This document shows, in pieces, positions 7,162 through 15,304 of a stretch of DNA of 64,000 nucleotides. Position 1 is the stretch's first letter, and every line of letters begins with the position of its first letter. The notes under the pieces are model-generated. The model searched no databases and was not told the DNA's origin. It saw nothing but the letters and a program-made list of their open reading frames with translations. Origin of the DNA: WHSW01 sp963846165 (GTDB lineage Bacteria > Actinomycetota > Thermoleophilia > Solirubrobacterales > 70-9); NCBI GenBank assembly GCA_963846165.1, contig CAWJUU010000009.1:186001-250000 (forward strand), given 5' to 3'. The position numbers were made by a program, and so were the translations under genes.

Positions 7162-7573
7162 GTGGCCGGCTACTCGGGAACCCCATTGCCACGTAAGCTT
7201 GGGATCAAGGAGGGTCACGCGGTCGCCTTTCCGGGTGCGCCCGACGGATTCGAGGGCGTGCTCGGCGAGCTGCCGGCCCGGGTTGTCATAAAACGCCGCG
7301 TGGTCGCCCCGGTCGACGTGCTTGTCGGCTTTCTTCGACCGCCGGGCTGAGCTCGAGCGGCGCTTCGAGAGCCTCGCCGCGGCCGTCTACCCCGACGGCG
7401 GGTTCTGGGTCGCCTGGCCCAAGCGCGTGTCGGGCGTGCCGACCGACATGACCGAGGACGTGGCCCGCGAGATCGGCCTCGCCAACGGCCTCGTCGACAA
7501 CAAGGTTTGCGCGATCGACGAGACCTGGTCAGGGCTGCGGCTGGTGCACCGGGTCGAGAACCGCGGCCGCTAG
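7162..7573 (+). CDS. DUF3052 family protein (frameshifted)
   Basis: The first frame gives GTG-initiated AGYSGTPLPRKLGIKEGH and FPGAPDGFEGVLGELP, then hits a stop at about 7350. A second frame one base later continues with FFDRRAELERRF, FWVAWPKRVSGVPTDM and NKVCAIDETWSGLRLVHRV to 7573. Joined, they form one DUF3052 protein of about 136 residues, a family typical of Actinomycetota with no settled function. Removing one G near 7331 (in GTCGGCTTTC) restores the frame as VDVLVAFFDRRAEL. The motifs either side are intact, so a base-calling error or very recent mutation is more likely than decay. The stop overlaps the convergent hydrolase stop. Confidence 0.82.
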
Positions 7574-8430
7574 CCGGCGAGCAACGCCGCGACGTCGGCG
7601 CGCTCGCAGAAGGCCGCGATCTCCCGCGAAAGCCGTCCTCCCTGCCAGGCAAGCGGCGAGGCGGCCGGCTCCTCGCTGACCAGCGTCGCCCGCGGGAGCC
7701 GCTCGGCCCACGCCTCGGCGACGGCGTAGGGATGGCCCGGGTCGGCCGCATCGTGGCTGGCGACCACGAGCGCCGGCAGGTCGCAGAACTCCAGCTCCGC
7801 GAGATCCGAGAACGGCTGCGAGCGCGGCACCTCTCGCAGCGCCTGCGCGACCGCCTCAGGATGCCGGTGGAGTCCGAGCCGCTCGCGGGCGATCCGCAGC
7901 AGCACCTCGCGCCACTGCGGGTCGAGGCCGCGGTCGTAGGCCTCGATGAAACCCTCGACCCCATCGCGCTCGAGCCCGTCGGCGAGCCGGTCCCAATAGG
8001 CGAGCGACTCCTCGCCGCCAGGCGTGCCCATGAACACGGGCCCGATCAGAACCAGTCCGGCGATTCTCTGCGGGGCGTCGAGCGCGTACGCGGCCAGGGT
8101 GTGCGCGCCCATCGAATGGCCGGCGAGCACGCACCTGCGGTCGCCGACCACCTCGTCGAGCAAGGCGCCGAGGTCGTCGGCGAGCTCGGGATAGGAGTAA
8201 CCGCCCTTCGGCGGCGCCGGATCGGAGTCGCCGTGACCGCGCGCGTCATAGGCGATCGAGCGCAGGCCGCGGCGCGGCAGCACCCGCGACCCGTGCACGA
8301 CGTAACGGCGCGACGCCGTCAACCCGTGCAGGAGCACGACCGGCGCCCCCTCACCCACCGCGTCGCCGGCGAGCGCGTGACCCTCGCGCGAAACAGCGAA
8401 CGGGGACGGCTCCGGAGCCGTGACGCTCAT
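7570..8430 (-). CDS. Alpha/beta hydrolase
   Basis: A 286-residue alpha/beta-hydrolase fold protein: oxyanion region LLHGLTASRRY, YDARGHGDSDP, nucleophile elbow AGHSMGAHT (Ser about 106), and an acid-bearing ALVVASHDAADPGHPY. The usual catalytic His near the C-terminus is not visible; the expected place reads SPLAWQGGRLSREIAAF without a histidine. Substrate unknown. The start overlaps the stop of the upstream HAD gene by four bases (ATGA), so the two are translationally coupled. The missing histidine suggests either a displaced residue or a non-hydrolytic role. Confidence 0.82.
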   Translation of the reverse strand: MSVTAPEPSPFAVSREGHALAGDAVGEGAPVVLLHGLTASRRYVVHGSRVLPRRGLRSIAYDARGHGDSDPAPPKGGYSYPELADDLGALLDEVVGDRRCVLAGHSMGAHTLAAYALDAPQRIAGLVLIGPVFMGTPGGEESLAYWDRLADGLERDGVEGFIEAYDRGLDPQWREVLLRIARERLGLHRHPEAVAQALREVPRSQPFSDLAELEFCDLPALVVASHDAADPGHPYAVAEAWAERLPRATLVSEEPAASPLAWQGGRLSREIAAFCERADVAALLAG

Positions 8431-9209
8431 CTCGAGATCAGGGGCGGCAGCTCGGCGATCGAGTCCACGGTGGCCGTCGGCGCGACCCCGGAGGCGGCGA
8501 CGAAGTCCGCGCGGTACTTGCCGGTCCGCACCAGGACACCGCCGAGCCCGGCGCCCAGCGCCCCGCCGACATCGGTCTCGACGTCGTCGCCGATCATCGC
8601 CGCGCGACTCGCCTCGGCTCCGAGGTCGTCGAGGACGAGCTCGAAGAAGGATGGCGACGGCTTGCCGACCACGAGCGCCTCGCGCCCGGACGCATACTCG
8701 ATCGCGGCGACGAACGGGCCCGCGTCGAGCGAGACCCCGTCCGCGGTGAGCCAGAAACGGTTCTTCTGCAGCGCGACGAGCTCGGCGCCGTCCATCACCA
8801 TCCGGAAGGCGCGGTTGAGGATCGCGAAGCCGAACGCCTCCCCAAGATCCCCCATGATCACGGCGTCGGGATCCTCCTCGGTCTCGCGCAGGCCCGCAAA
8901 ATCGGCCTTCACCGCCTCGTTCATGACCAGCGCCACGCTCTGATGACCCGCCTGCTCGCAGTGGTGTCGCGCGAGCGCGGCGGGCGTCACCAGCTCTGCC
9001 TCGTCGACTGCGAAGCCGAGGCGCCCGAGCTTGTCGAGGGTCTGCGCTCGCGAGCGCGCCGTCGTGTTGGTGACGAAGCGCAGATCGAGCCCCGCCTCGC
9101 GCAGCGCCACCACCGCCTCGCGCGCCCCCGGGATCGGCTCGTCCTCGACGTAGAGCACGCCGTCGAGGTCGATCAGCAGGGCGTCAAGGCCGGTGAGCGC
9201 GGCGTTCAC
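8427..9209 (-). CDS. HAD-superfamily (IIA) phosphatase, NagD-like
   Basis: A 260-residue HAD hydrolase. Motif I is LLIDLDGVLYV (nucleophile Asp17 and Asp19), motif II is FVTNTTARS, the Lys motif is in VVGKPSPSFFELV, and motif III is MIGDDVETDVGGALGAG. A C2-type cap lies between about residues 90 and 180. The DLDGVLY form places it with NagD/PGPase-type sugar- or glycol-phosphate phosphatases. It overlaps the peroxiredoxin stop upstream and the hydrolase start downstream by four bases each, so all three form one tight operon. Confidence 0.87.
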   Translation of the reverse strand: MNAALTGLDALLIDLDGVLYVEDEPIPGAREAVVALREAGLDLRFVTNTTARSRAQTLDKLGRLGFAVDEAELVTPAALARHHCEQAGHQSVALVMNEAVKADFAGLRETEEDPDAVIMGDLGEAFGFAILNRAFRMVMDGAELVALQKNRFWLTADGVSLDAGPFVAAIEYASGREALVVGKPSPSFFELVLDDLGAEASRAAMIGDDVETDVGGALGAGLGGVLVRTGKYRADFVAASGVAPTATVDSIAELPPLISR

Positions 9210-9673
9210 GCCACCGCTCCACGCGCCAGCGAGAGCGCGCCGGCGAGGTGCTCGACGTCCTTGTAGCGCAGGCCGAGCAGGGCGACGTGGCGGTAGCGAA
9301 CGATGCCGTCGGGGTCGATGATGAAGATCGAGCGCCGGACCAGCCCGCCCGGCCCGACGACTCCGTAGGCGCGGGCGGTCGCGTGATCGGGGTCGGCGAG
9401 CAACGGGACCGTGAGGTCGTGCTCGGCGGTGAACCGGTCATGGGAGTCGACCGACTGCGGCGAGATCCCGAGCACATCGGCATCGAGGTCGTCGAGGTGG
9501 TCCGCGGCGTCGCGGTAGGAGCAGAACTGGCGTGTGCACACCGGCGTGAAGTCCCCCGGGTAGAAGGCGAGGATGACCCAGCGGCCGCGGTGAGACGAGA
9601 GTCGGTAGGTGGCGCCGCCGCTGCCGGTGAGCGCGAACTCGGGCGCCTCGTCGCCGATCTCGATCCTGGACAT
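9206..9673 (-). CDS. Peroxiredoxin (AhpC/TSA, BCP-like)
   Basis: A 155-residue thioredoxin-fold peroxidase reducing hydroperoxides in the cytoplasm. The peroxidatic cysteine is in FYPGDFTPVCTRQFCSYRD (Cys about 46), with a second cysteine five residues on, the spacing of atypical 2-Cys BCP/PrxQ enzymes. Further family blocks are GISPQSVDSHDRF, VPLLADPDHATARAYGV and RSIFIIDPDGIVRY. It starts the peroxiredoxin-HAD-hydrolase operon, with a four-base overlap to the next gene. A second peroxiredoxin of the same class occurs at 49.4-49.8 kb but lacks the second cysteine. Confidence 0.9.
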   Translation of the reverse strand: MSRIEIGDEAPEFALTGSGGATYRLSSHRGRWVILAFYPGDFTPVCTRQFCSYRDAADHLDDLDADVLGISPQSVDSHDRFTAEHDLTVPLLADPDHATARAYGVVGPGGLVRRSIFIIDPDGIVRYRHVALLGLRYKDVEHLAGALSLARGAVA

Positions 9674-9700
9674 GGCGCCGAGCGTAGCGCCCGGTTGGAC

Positions 9701-10372
9701 CTAGCCGGCCTCGACCGTGATGCTGTCGATTGTCACCGGCTGTGTCGGCTGCTCGGTCACGGGATCGCCGAGCTCGGCGATCGCCTCGACCACCTCGATG
9801 CCCTTGGTGACCTCGCCGAGCACGGCGTAATCGGGCGGCAGGCCCGCATCGGCGGGCGCGGTGACGACGAAGAACTGGCTGCCCGATGTTCCGGGCGGCT
9901 CGATCTCGGTCTTCGCCATCGCGACCAGGCCACGGGTGTAGGAGGTGTCCTGCGCCGGCGCCTCGGTGACGGAGTAGCCGGGCCCGCCGGTGCCGGTGCC
10001 GGTCGGATCGCCGCCCTGGATCACGAACCCGGGCGCGATCCGGTGAAAGAACGTGCCGTCGTAGAGGCCCTCGCCGGCCAGGAACGCGAACGAGTTCGTG
10101 GTCTTCGGCGAGTCCTTGGTGTCGAGGTCGATCTCGAAGGCCCCGCAACTCGTGGTCACGGTCGCGGTTGCGGGCTCACCACGCTCGAGCACCGACCCGG
10201 CTCGATCGAAGTTGGTGTCCTTCGGCGCCGGCACCTCAACCGATCGGCACTCGCCCGCAGCCGCGGTCGAGGTGGTCGTCGGCTCCTCGTCGTCGCCGCC
10301 GCAGGCGGCGAGCACCGTGGCGGCGAGGGCGACCGCCAGCGCGAGCAGCAGGGGCGGGCGGGCGGTGCGCAT
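9701..10372 (-). CDS. Cyclophilin-type peptidyl-prolyl isomerase lipoprotein
   Basis: A 223-residue lipoprotein: signal peptide with lipobox LAAC (Cys about 24) followed by an acidic GGDDEEPTTTSTAAAG linker, so it is tethered outside the membrane. Residues 65-220 are a cyclophilin domain with the active-site blocks FHRIAPGFVIQGGDP and GSQFFVVT. It would speed proline isomerisation of exported proteins. The short ATVTTSCGAFEIDLD strand is the domain's start. It ends 27 bases before the peroxiredoxin start on the same strand. Confidence 0.9.
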   Translation of the reverse strand: MRTARPPLLLALAVALAATVLAACGGDDEEPTTTSTAAAGECRSVEVPAPKDTNFDRAGSVLERGEPATATVTTSCGAFEIDLDTKDSPKTTNSFAFLAGEGLYDGTFFHRIAPGFVIQGGDPTGTGTGGPGYSVTEAPAQDTSYTRGLVAMAKTEIEPPGTSGSQFFVVTAPADAGLPPDYAVLGEVTKGIEVVEAIAELGDPVTEQPTQPVTIDSITVEAG

Positions 10373-10392
10373 GCGGCGGGAGGCTAGGCCAT

Positions 10393-11064
10393 CTGGTAGA
10401 TGATGGGCCGATCGAAGCCGAGCGCGACACGGTCCCCGCGCAGATCCGGATCGTCGGCCGGGCGCTCAACGGAGCGATCGCCCACGCGCCGTGGCTATGG
10501 CCGTTGCTGCGCGCACCGATGCGGCGGTTCTTCGACCGTGGCGCGGCGGGCTGGGACGAGCAAACCCGAGCCGGGACGCCCGAGCACCTGATCGCGCTTG
10601 CCGACGCGGTGACCAGGATCGAGCCCGCGCCCGAGCGGGTCCTCGACCTTGGCACCGGAACCGGTGTCGCAGCCCTCTTCCTCGCACGCGAGTTCCCCTT
10701 CGCCCGGATTCGCGGGGTCGACTTCTCCGAGGAGATGATCGGCGCGGCGAAGGCAAAGATCGGCCTCGATCCCGAGGGCAGGGTCGCGTTCAAGGTCGCC
10801 GACGCCGCGAGCCTGCCCTACGGCGAGGAGTCGTTTGACCTCGTCACGCTGCTCAACATGCCCCCCTTCTTCGCCGAGATCGCTCGCGTGCTGCGACCGG
10901 GCGGCCACGTGATCGTCGTCGCCAGCCGCGGTCAGGCAACCCCCTTCTACACGCCCGAGCCGGTGCTCGAGCGTGGCTTTCGCCGCCACGGGATCGAGCC
11001 GCTCGAGACCGGGTCGGCGGGTGACGGCAGCTGGTTCCTCGCTCGCAAGCCGGCGAGCGCCTAG
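10393..11064 (+). CDS. SAM-dependent class I methyltransferase
   Basis: Conserved sequence starts at LNGAIAHAPWLWPLLRAPMRR and includes motif I VLDLGTGTGVAALF, motif II GVDFSEEM, DAASLPYGEESFDLV and the post-motif VLRPGGHVIVVAS. Substrate unknown; UbiE/ArsM-like fold. The start is unclear: no ATG, GTG or TTG precedes the conserved N-terminus in this frame; CTG at 10393 is the only near-canonical option, and the first ATG (10519) would remove it. An ATG-ATG at 10400 lies in another frame, so a single-base error near 10400-10470 is possible. The gene heads the lipid kinase-MurT-GatD cluster. Confidence 0.75.
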   Translation: MVDDGPIEAERDTVPAQIRIVGRALNGAIAHAPWLWPLLRAPMRRFFDRGAAGWDEQTRAGTPEHLIALADAVTRIEPAPERVLDLGTGTGVAALFLAREFPFARIRGVDFSEEMIGAAKAKIGLDPEGRVAFKVADAASLPYGEESFDLVTLLNMPPFFAEIARVLRPGGHVIVVASRGQATPFYTPEPVLERGFRRHGIEPLETGSAGDGSWFLARKPASA

Positions 11065-11075
11065 GCTGACGCGCC

Positions 11076-11957
11076 GTGCCCGGATCAGCTCGCCATCTGC
11101 TGCTCGTCAACCCCTCGGCCGGGGCCGGCCGCGCGCGTGAGCTGCTGCCGGACGTCGAGCGCGCGCTCGCCAAGCACGGGATCGAGCACCGCTCGCTGTT
11201 CACCGAGGGAGTCGAGCACGGCTGTCGCGAGGCGGTTGCGGCGGCGGAGGGCGGGGAGATCCCGGTGGTGATGAGCGGCGACGGGTTGATCGGCCAGGTC
11301 GGGGGCGCCCTCGCCGGGACCAGCGCGGCGATGGGCGTGATCCCCGGCGGCCGCGGGAACGACTTCGCCCGCGCCGTCGGGATCTCGACGGAGATCGAGC
11401 AGGCGGTCGCGGTACTCGCGACCGGAGTCGTGCGCGAGATCGACGTCGGCGAGGTCAACGGCAAGCGCTTCCTCTGCATCGCGAGCTGCGGCTTCGACTC
11501 CGATGCGAACCGAATCGCCAACGAGGCGAAATGGGTCCGCGGCAGGCTGGTCTACGCCTACGCGGCGCTCCGCGCACTCGCTTCCTGGAAGCCCGCGACG
11601 TTCACGCTCGATATCGACGGTGACCGCAAGCGGATCACCGGCTACACGGTCGCCGCCGCGAACAGCAAGGCCTATGGCGGCGGCATGCTCGCCGCCCCGC
11701 AGGCGGAGCTCGACGATGGCCTGCTCGACGTGGGCGCGACCGGCAACGTCGGCAAACTGCGCTTCCTCCGCGGGCTCTCGAAGATCTTCGAGGGCGAGCA
11801 TCTCGAGACCCTCGAGGTCCAGATGTGGCGCGCGGCGGAGGTCCGGATCGAAGCCGACCGCCCGTTCGCCGTCTACGCCGACGGCGACCATCTCACCGAC
11901 CTGCCGGCGACCGTCCGCGTGCTGCCGCGGGCGCTTCGCGTCCTCGTGCCCGGATGA
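11076..11957 (+). CDS. Diacylglycerol/sphingosine-kinase-like lipid kinase
   Basis: A 293-residue protein of the DAGK catalytic superfamily (YegS/DgkB/sphingosine kinase), which phosphorylates lipid hydroxyls with ATP. It opens LLLVNPSAGAGRA, has the nucleotide loop VVMSGDGLIGQV (about 65-76), GVIPGGRGNDFARAVG and late DDGLLDVGATG and FAVYADGDHL blocks. The nucleotide loop reads SGDGL rather than bacterial GGDGT, which is the form used by sphingosine-kinase-type enzymes; the Glu normally three residues later is Gln. The GTG start at 11076 is 11 bases after the methyltransferase. Its stop overlaps the murT start (ATGA), so it is coupled to cell-wall amidation. Confidence 0.87.
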   Translation: MPGSARHLLLVNPSAGAGRARELLPDVERALAKHGIEHRSLFTEGVEHGCREAVAAAEGGEIPVVMSGDGLIGQVGGALAGTSAAMGVIPGGRGNDFARAVGISTEIEQAVAVLATGVVREIDVGEVNGKRFLCIASCGFDSDANRIANEAKWVRGRLVYAYAALRALASWKPATFTLDIDGDRKRITGYTVAAANSKAYGGGMLAAPQAELDDGLLDVGATGNVGKLRFLRGLSKIFEGEHLETLEVQMWRAAEVRIEADRPFAVYADGDHLTDLPATVRVLPRALRVLVPG

Positions 11958-13348
11958 CCGCGCCCGGCCCCAGCGGTGCGGGCTTTCGGGCCAAGCTCGC
12001 GCTCGCACGCGCGAGCGGCCGCCTCAGCCGACGCAGCGGGCGCGGCGGCGGCACCACCCTTCCCGGGAGGCTGCTGCTGCGGCTCGCGCCCGACGCGGTC
12101 TCGCGGCTCGGCGGCGCGCTCACGGGCGGCTCGACGATCATCAGCGCGACCAACGGCAAGACGACGACCGCCGGGATGATCGCCTCGGTTCTGGCCGCGG
12201 CCGGCCGCCGACCGGTTCACAACCGCGCCGGATCGAACATGAGCTGGGGCGTGGCCACCGCGTTGCTCGAGCAGACCGGGAGCGAGGGCCTGTTCGAGGT
12301 CGATGAAGCCTGGCTGCCGAAGATGGCAGCCGAGCTCGACCCGAGCCTGATTGTGCTCGGCAACCTCTTCCGCGACCAGCTCGACCGCTATGGCGAGCTC
12401 GAGCGACTGGCCGACGAGTGGGCTTCGATGGTTGCCGAGCGCGCCGGGCGAACCGGGTTCGTGCTCAACGCCGACGACCCACTGGTTGCCGATCTCGGCC
12501 GTGACAGCGAGCTGCACCGCCGCCCGGGCGTCACCTACTTCGGGATCGAGGATCCGTCGCAAGCGTTGCCTGAGCTCCAGCATGCCCATGACGCAAAGCA
12601 CTGCCGGCGCTGCGGCGCCCCGTACCGTTACGCGCGGGCGTTCGTGGGCCATCTCGGCCACTACGCCTGCCCGAACTGCGCTGCGGATCGGCCCGAGCCC
12701 GAGATCGCGGCGACCGCGATCGAGTTGCGCGGGATGAGCGGCTCGCGAGCGACCGTGCGCACTCCCGGCGGTGAGGTCACCCTCGAGCTCCCGCTCCCCG
12801 GCCTCTACAACGTCTACAACGCGCTTGCGGCGCTCTCTGCGGCGCTGCGGCTCGACGTCGAGCTCGAGCAGGTGGTCGCCGGCCTCGAGACCGTCGAGGC
12901 CGTGTTCGGGCGCGTGGAGACGATCGAGGTCGACGGCGTTGCGGTCTCGATCCTGCTGATCAAGAACCCCGCGGGGGCGAACGAGGTCCTGCGCACGCTG
13001 CGACTCGAGACCGGTGAGGACGGCCTCGATCTCTGGATCGCGCTCAACGACGGGATCGCCGACGGGCGCGACGTCTCGTGGGTTTGGGACGCCGATTTCG
13101 AGCTGCTCGCGGGCCTCGTGCGCAAGGTCGTCTGCTCGGGTACGCGAGCGCCGGAGATGGCAATGCGTCTCAAGTACGGCGGTCTGGCGCCGGAGACAAT
13201 CGAGGTCGTCCCCGAGATCGAGGGCTCGCTCGACCGCGCCGTCGCCGCGGCCAATGGCCGCCTGTTCGCGCTCCCGACCTACACCGCGCTGCTCGAGCTG
13301 CGCACGCTGCTGGCGGCGCGCGGACTCGCCGAGGACTACTGGCGGTGA
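11954..13348 (+). CDS. murT: Lipid II isoglutaminyl synthase, MurT subunit
   Basis: A 464-residue Mur-ligase-like protein. P-loop SATNGKTTTAG at 64-74, an RAGSNMSWG block, VDEAWLPK, and LGNLFRDQLDRYGEL of the central domain, a zinc ribbon with Cys217, Cys220, Cys239 and Cys242 characteristic of MurT, and a C-terminal DUF1727 domain (GRVETIEVDG, KNPAGANE). With GatD it amidates the alpha-carboxyl of D-Glu in lipid II, using ammonia from glutamine. The ATG overlaps the lipid-kinase stop. A methyltransferase gene lies between murT and gatD. Confidence 0.93.
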   Translation: MTAPGPSGAGFRAKLALARASGRLSRRSGRGGGTTLPGRLLLRLAPDAVSRLGGALTGGSTIISATNGKTTTAGMIASVLAAAGRRPVHNRAGSNMSWGVATALLEQTGSEGLFEVDEAWLPKMAAELDPSLIVLGNLFRDQLDRYGELERLADEWASMVAERAGRTGFVLNADDPLVADLGRDSELHRRPGVTYFGIEDPSQALPELQHAHDAKHCRRCGAPYRYARAFVGHLGHYACPNCAADRPEPEIAATAIELRGMSGSRATVRTPGGEVTLELPLPGLYNVYNALAALSAALRLDVELEQVVAGLETVEAVFGRVETIEVDGVAVSILLIKNPAGANEVLRTLRLETGEDGLDLWIALNDGIADGRDVSWVWDADFELLAGLVRKVVCSGTRAPEMAMRLKYGGLAPETIEVVPEIEGSLDRAVAAANGRLFALPTYTALLELRTLLAARGLAEDYWR

Positions 13349-14085
13349 GCACCGCGATCGGAGACGAGGTCGCCTGGCATGACGTCGAGTGCGGCGCCTA
13401 TGCCGCCGATCTCGCGCTCTGGGCCGGACTCGCACGCGAAGCCGCGGGACCGGTGCTCGAGCTCGGGGCGGGCACCGGCAGGGTCGCGCTCGGCCTCGCC
13501 GCGGACGGCCTCGAGGTGACGGCGATCGACACCTCCGCGGCCCTGATCGCCGAGCTGCGGCGCCGGGCCGGCGCGGCGCAGCTCGAGGTCGATGCCCTGG
13601 TCGCCGACGCTCGCGCGCTCGAGCTCGAGCGCCGCTTCGCCGCGATCCTGGCTCCGATGCAGCTCGTCCACCTGCTCGGCGGACCCGGCGGGCGGGCGCG
13701 AGCGCTGCGGACCAGCGCCGCTCACCTGGCCCCCGGCGGCGTCGTCGCCTTCGCCGTGCTCGCCGAGGGTGGCGCCGCGGCGGCGGCCGAGTCCGGCGGC
13801 CCGCCGCTCCCCGATGTCCGCGAGCTCGACGGCTGGGTCTACTCGAGCCTTCCGGTGGAGGTGCGGCCGGCCGGTGACGGGATCGAGGTCCGGCGCCTGC
13901 GCCAGCTCGTCTCCCCGGAGGGACGGCTGACCGAGGAGCTCGACGTGATCAGCCTCGACGCCCTCGACGCCGACCGGCTCGAGGCCGAGGCCGCCGCCGC
14001 CGGCCTGCGCCCACGAGAGCGCCTGGTGATCGCGCCGACCTCCGACCATGTCGGCTCGGTCGTCTGCGTGCTGGAGGCGAGCTGA
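13345..14085 (+). CDS. SAM-dependent methyltransferase inserted between murT and gatD
   Basis: A 246-residue class I methyltransferase: motif I PVLELGAGTGRVALGLA (about 36-51), VTAIDTSAALI, a motif around AAILAPMQLVHLLGG, and AHLAPGGVVAFAVL. The N-terminal WHDVECGAYAADLALW resembles small-molecule methyltransferases. The GTG start overlaps the murT stop (GTGA) and its stop shares a base with the gatD ATG, so it is locked into the murT-gatD unit. No substrate can be read from sequence; given the context, a wall precursor, lipid carrier or a housekeeping small molecule are all possible. Confidence 0.82.
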   Translation: MSTAIGDEVAWHDVECGAYAADLALWAGLAREAAGPVLELGAGTGRVALGLAADGLEVTAIDTSAALIAELRRRAGAAQLEVDALVADARALELERRFAAILAPMQLVHLLGGPGGRARALRTSAAHLAPGGVVAFAVLAEGGAAAAAESGGPPLPDVRELDGWVYSSLPVEVRPAGDGIEVRRLRQLVSPEGRLTEELDVISLDALDADRLEAEAAAAGLRPRERLVIAPTSDHVGSVVCVLEAS

Positions 14086-14822
14086 TGGAGCTTCGGTTGC
14101 TCGCGCTCTACCCCGAGCAGATGAACATCTACGCCGACCGCGGCAACATCCTCTTCCTCCAGCGCCGTTGCGAGTGGCGCGGGATCGGCTTCGAGCACGC
14201 CGTCGCCGGGCCGGGCGACGGTTTCGACCCCGAAGCCCACGACCTGATCTACATCGGCGGCGGCCAGGACCGCGACCAGCGCCTGGTCGCCGAGGACATG
14301 CTGCGCACGAAGCGCGACGCGCTCGCCGCCGCGGTCGACGACGACGCGGTCGTGCTCGCCGTCTGCGGTGGCTACCAGCTCCTCGGCCACAGCTACCAGC
14401 TCGGCGAGGAGCGAATCGAGGGCCTCGCCCTGGTCGACCTCGAGACCGTGCGCGAGCAGGGCCCTCGGTTGATCGGGAACGTCGCGATCGAGGCCGACCT
14501 CGGCGCCGGCCCCGAGGTGATCGCCGGGTTCGAGAACCACGGCGGTCGTACCCACCTCGGTGACGCCGAGCCGCTCGGGCGGGTGCTCAAGGGGCACGGC
14601 AACAACGACCGCGACGGACTCGAGGGGGTGCGCCGGCGCAACCTGATCGGCACCTACCTGCACGGCCCGCTGCTGCCCAAGAACGCCGGCCTCGCCGACC
14701 GCCTGATCGCGCTCGCGCTCACCCGCCGCAGCGGCGGCGAGCCCCCCGAGCTCACCCCGCTCGACGATACGCTCGAGCGGGCCGCCCACGAGGGCGCCCT
14801 CGAGGCCGCGATGAGGGGCTAG
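14085..14822 (+). CDS. gatD: Lipid II isoglutaminyl synthase, GatD glutaminase subunit
   Basis: A 245-residue class I glutamine amidotransferase of the CobB/GatD type. Nucleophile Cys94 in AVCGGYQLLG and catalytic His193 in GTYLHGPLLPKN, with early YPEQMNIYADRGN and YIGGGQDRDQ blocks and the ENHGGRTHLG loop. It releases ammonia that MurT uses for lipid II amidation. Cys94 has the same number as in the characterised staphylococcal enzyme. Start-stop overlap with the upstream methyltransferase implies coupled translation. Confidence 0.93.
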   Translation: MELRLLALYPEQMNIYADRGNILFLQRRCEWRGIGFEHAVAGPGDGFDPEAHDLIYIGGGQDRDQRLVAEDMLRTKRDALAAAVDDDAVVLAVCGGYQLLGHSYQLGEERIEGLALVDLETVREQGPRLIGNVAIEADLGAGPEVIAGFENHGGRTHLGDAEPLGRVLKGHGNNDRDGLEGVRRRNLIGTYLHGPLLPKNAGLADRLIALALTRRSGGEPPELTPLDDTLERAAHEGALEAAMRG

Positions 14823-14826
14823 GGCG

Positions 14827-15219
14827 ATGTCGCAGGAAAACGTCGAGATCGTGCGCCGGGCCTTCGCCTTCAAGGTGCAGGGACTCGGCGATCCCGCCGA
14901 GGCGCTGGCGGATTTCGACCCCGACGTCGTCCTGACCTCGGTCGAGGCCGGTCCTTCGCAGGGGCGGGACGCGATTCGAGACAACCTCGAGCGCTGGAAG
15001 AGCGCCTGGGCGGAGTCCGAGGCGATGGCCGAGGAGTTCATCGACGCCGGGGACCGGGTGGTCGTCAGGGCCTACTTCCTCGCACGCGGGCGGGGCAGCG
15101 GGATCGAGGTCGATGCTCGCTTCTACGAGGTCTACACGCTTCGCGACGGCAAGATCGTCCGAGTCGATGAGTTCACCGACCGGGCCAAGGCCCTCGAAGC
15201 CGCCGGGCTGCTGGAGTGA
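14827..15219 (+). CDS. SnoaL-like (NTF2-fold) protein
   Basis: A 130-residue protein with the common SnoaL opening SQENVEIVRRAF and later blocks FDPDVVLTS, GRDAIRDNLERW, and FYEVYTLRDGKIVRVDEF before a final D.AKALEAAGL. These small NTF2-fold proteins serve as isomerases, hydrolases or ligand binders; Actinomycetota carry many and function cannot be assigned. It starts four bases after gatD but its product looks unrelated to wall synthesis. Confidence 0.82.
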   Translation: MSQENVEIVRRAFAFKVQGLGDPAEALADFDPDVVLTSVEAGPSQGRDAIRDNLERWKSAWAESEAMAEEFIDAGDRVVVRAYFLARGRGSGIEVDARFYEVYTLRDGKIVRVDEFTDRAKALEAAGLLE

Positions 15220-15304
15220 CTCGGCGTCAGAGGTAGCACCCCTCGCCCGAGGGAGTTTTCGAAATATGCTGGCCCCGATCGCATCAACCGATCAGCGGGC
15301 TCAA

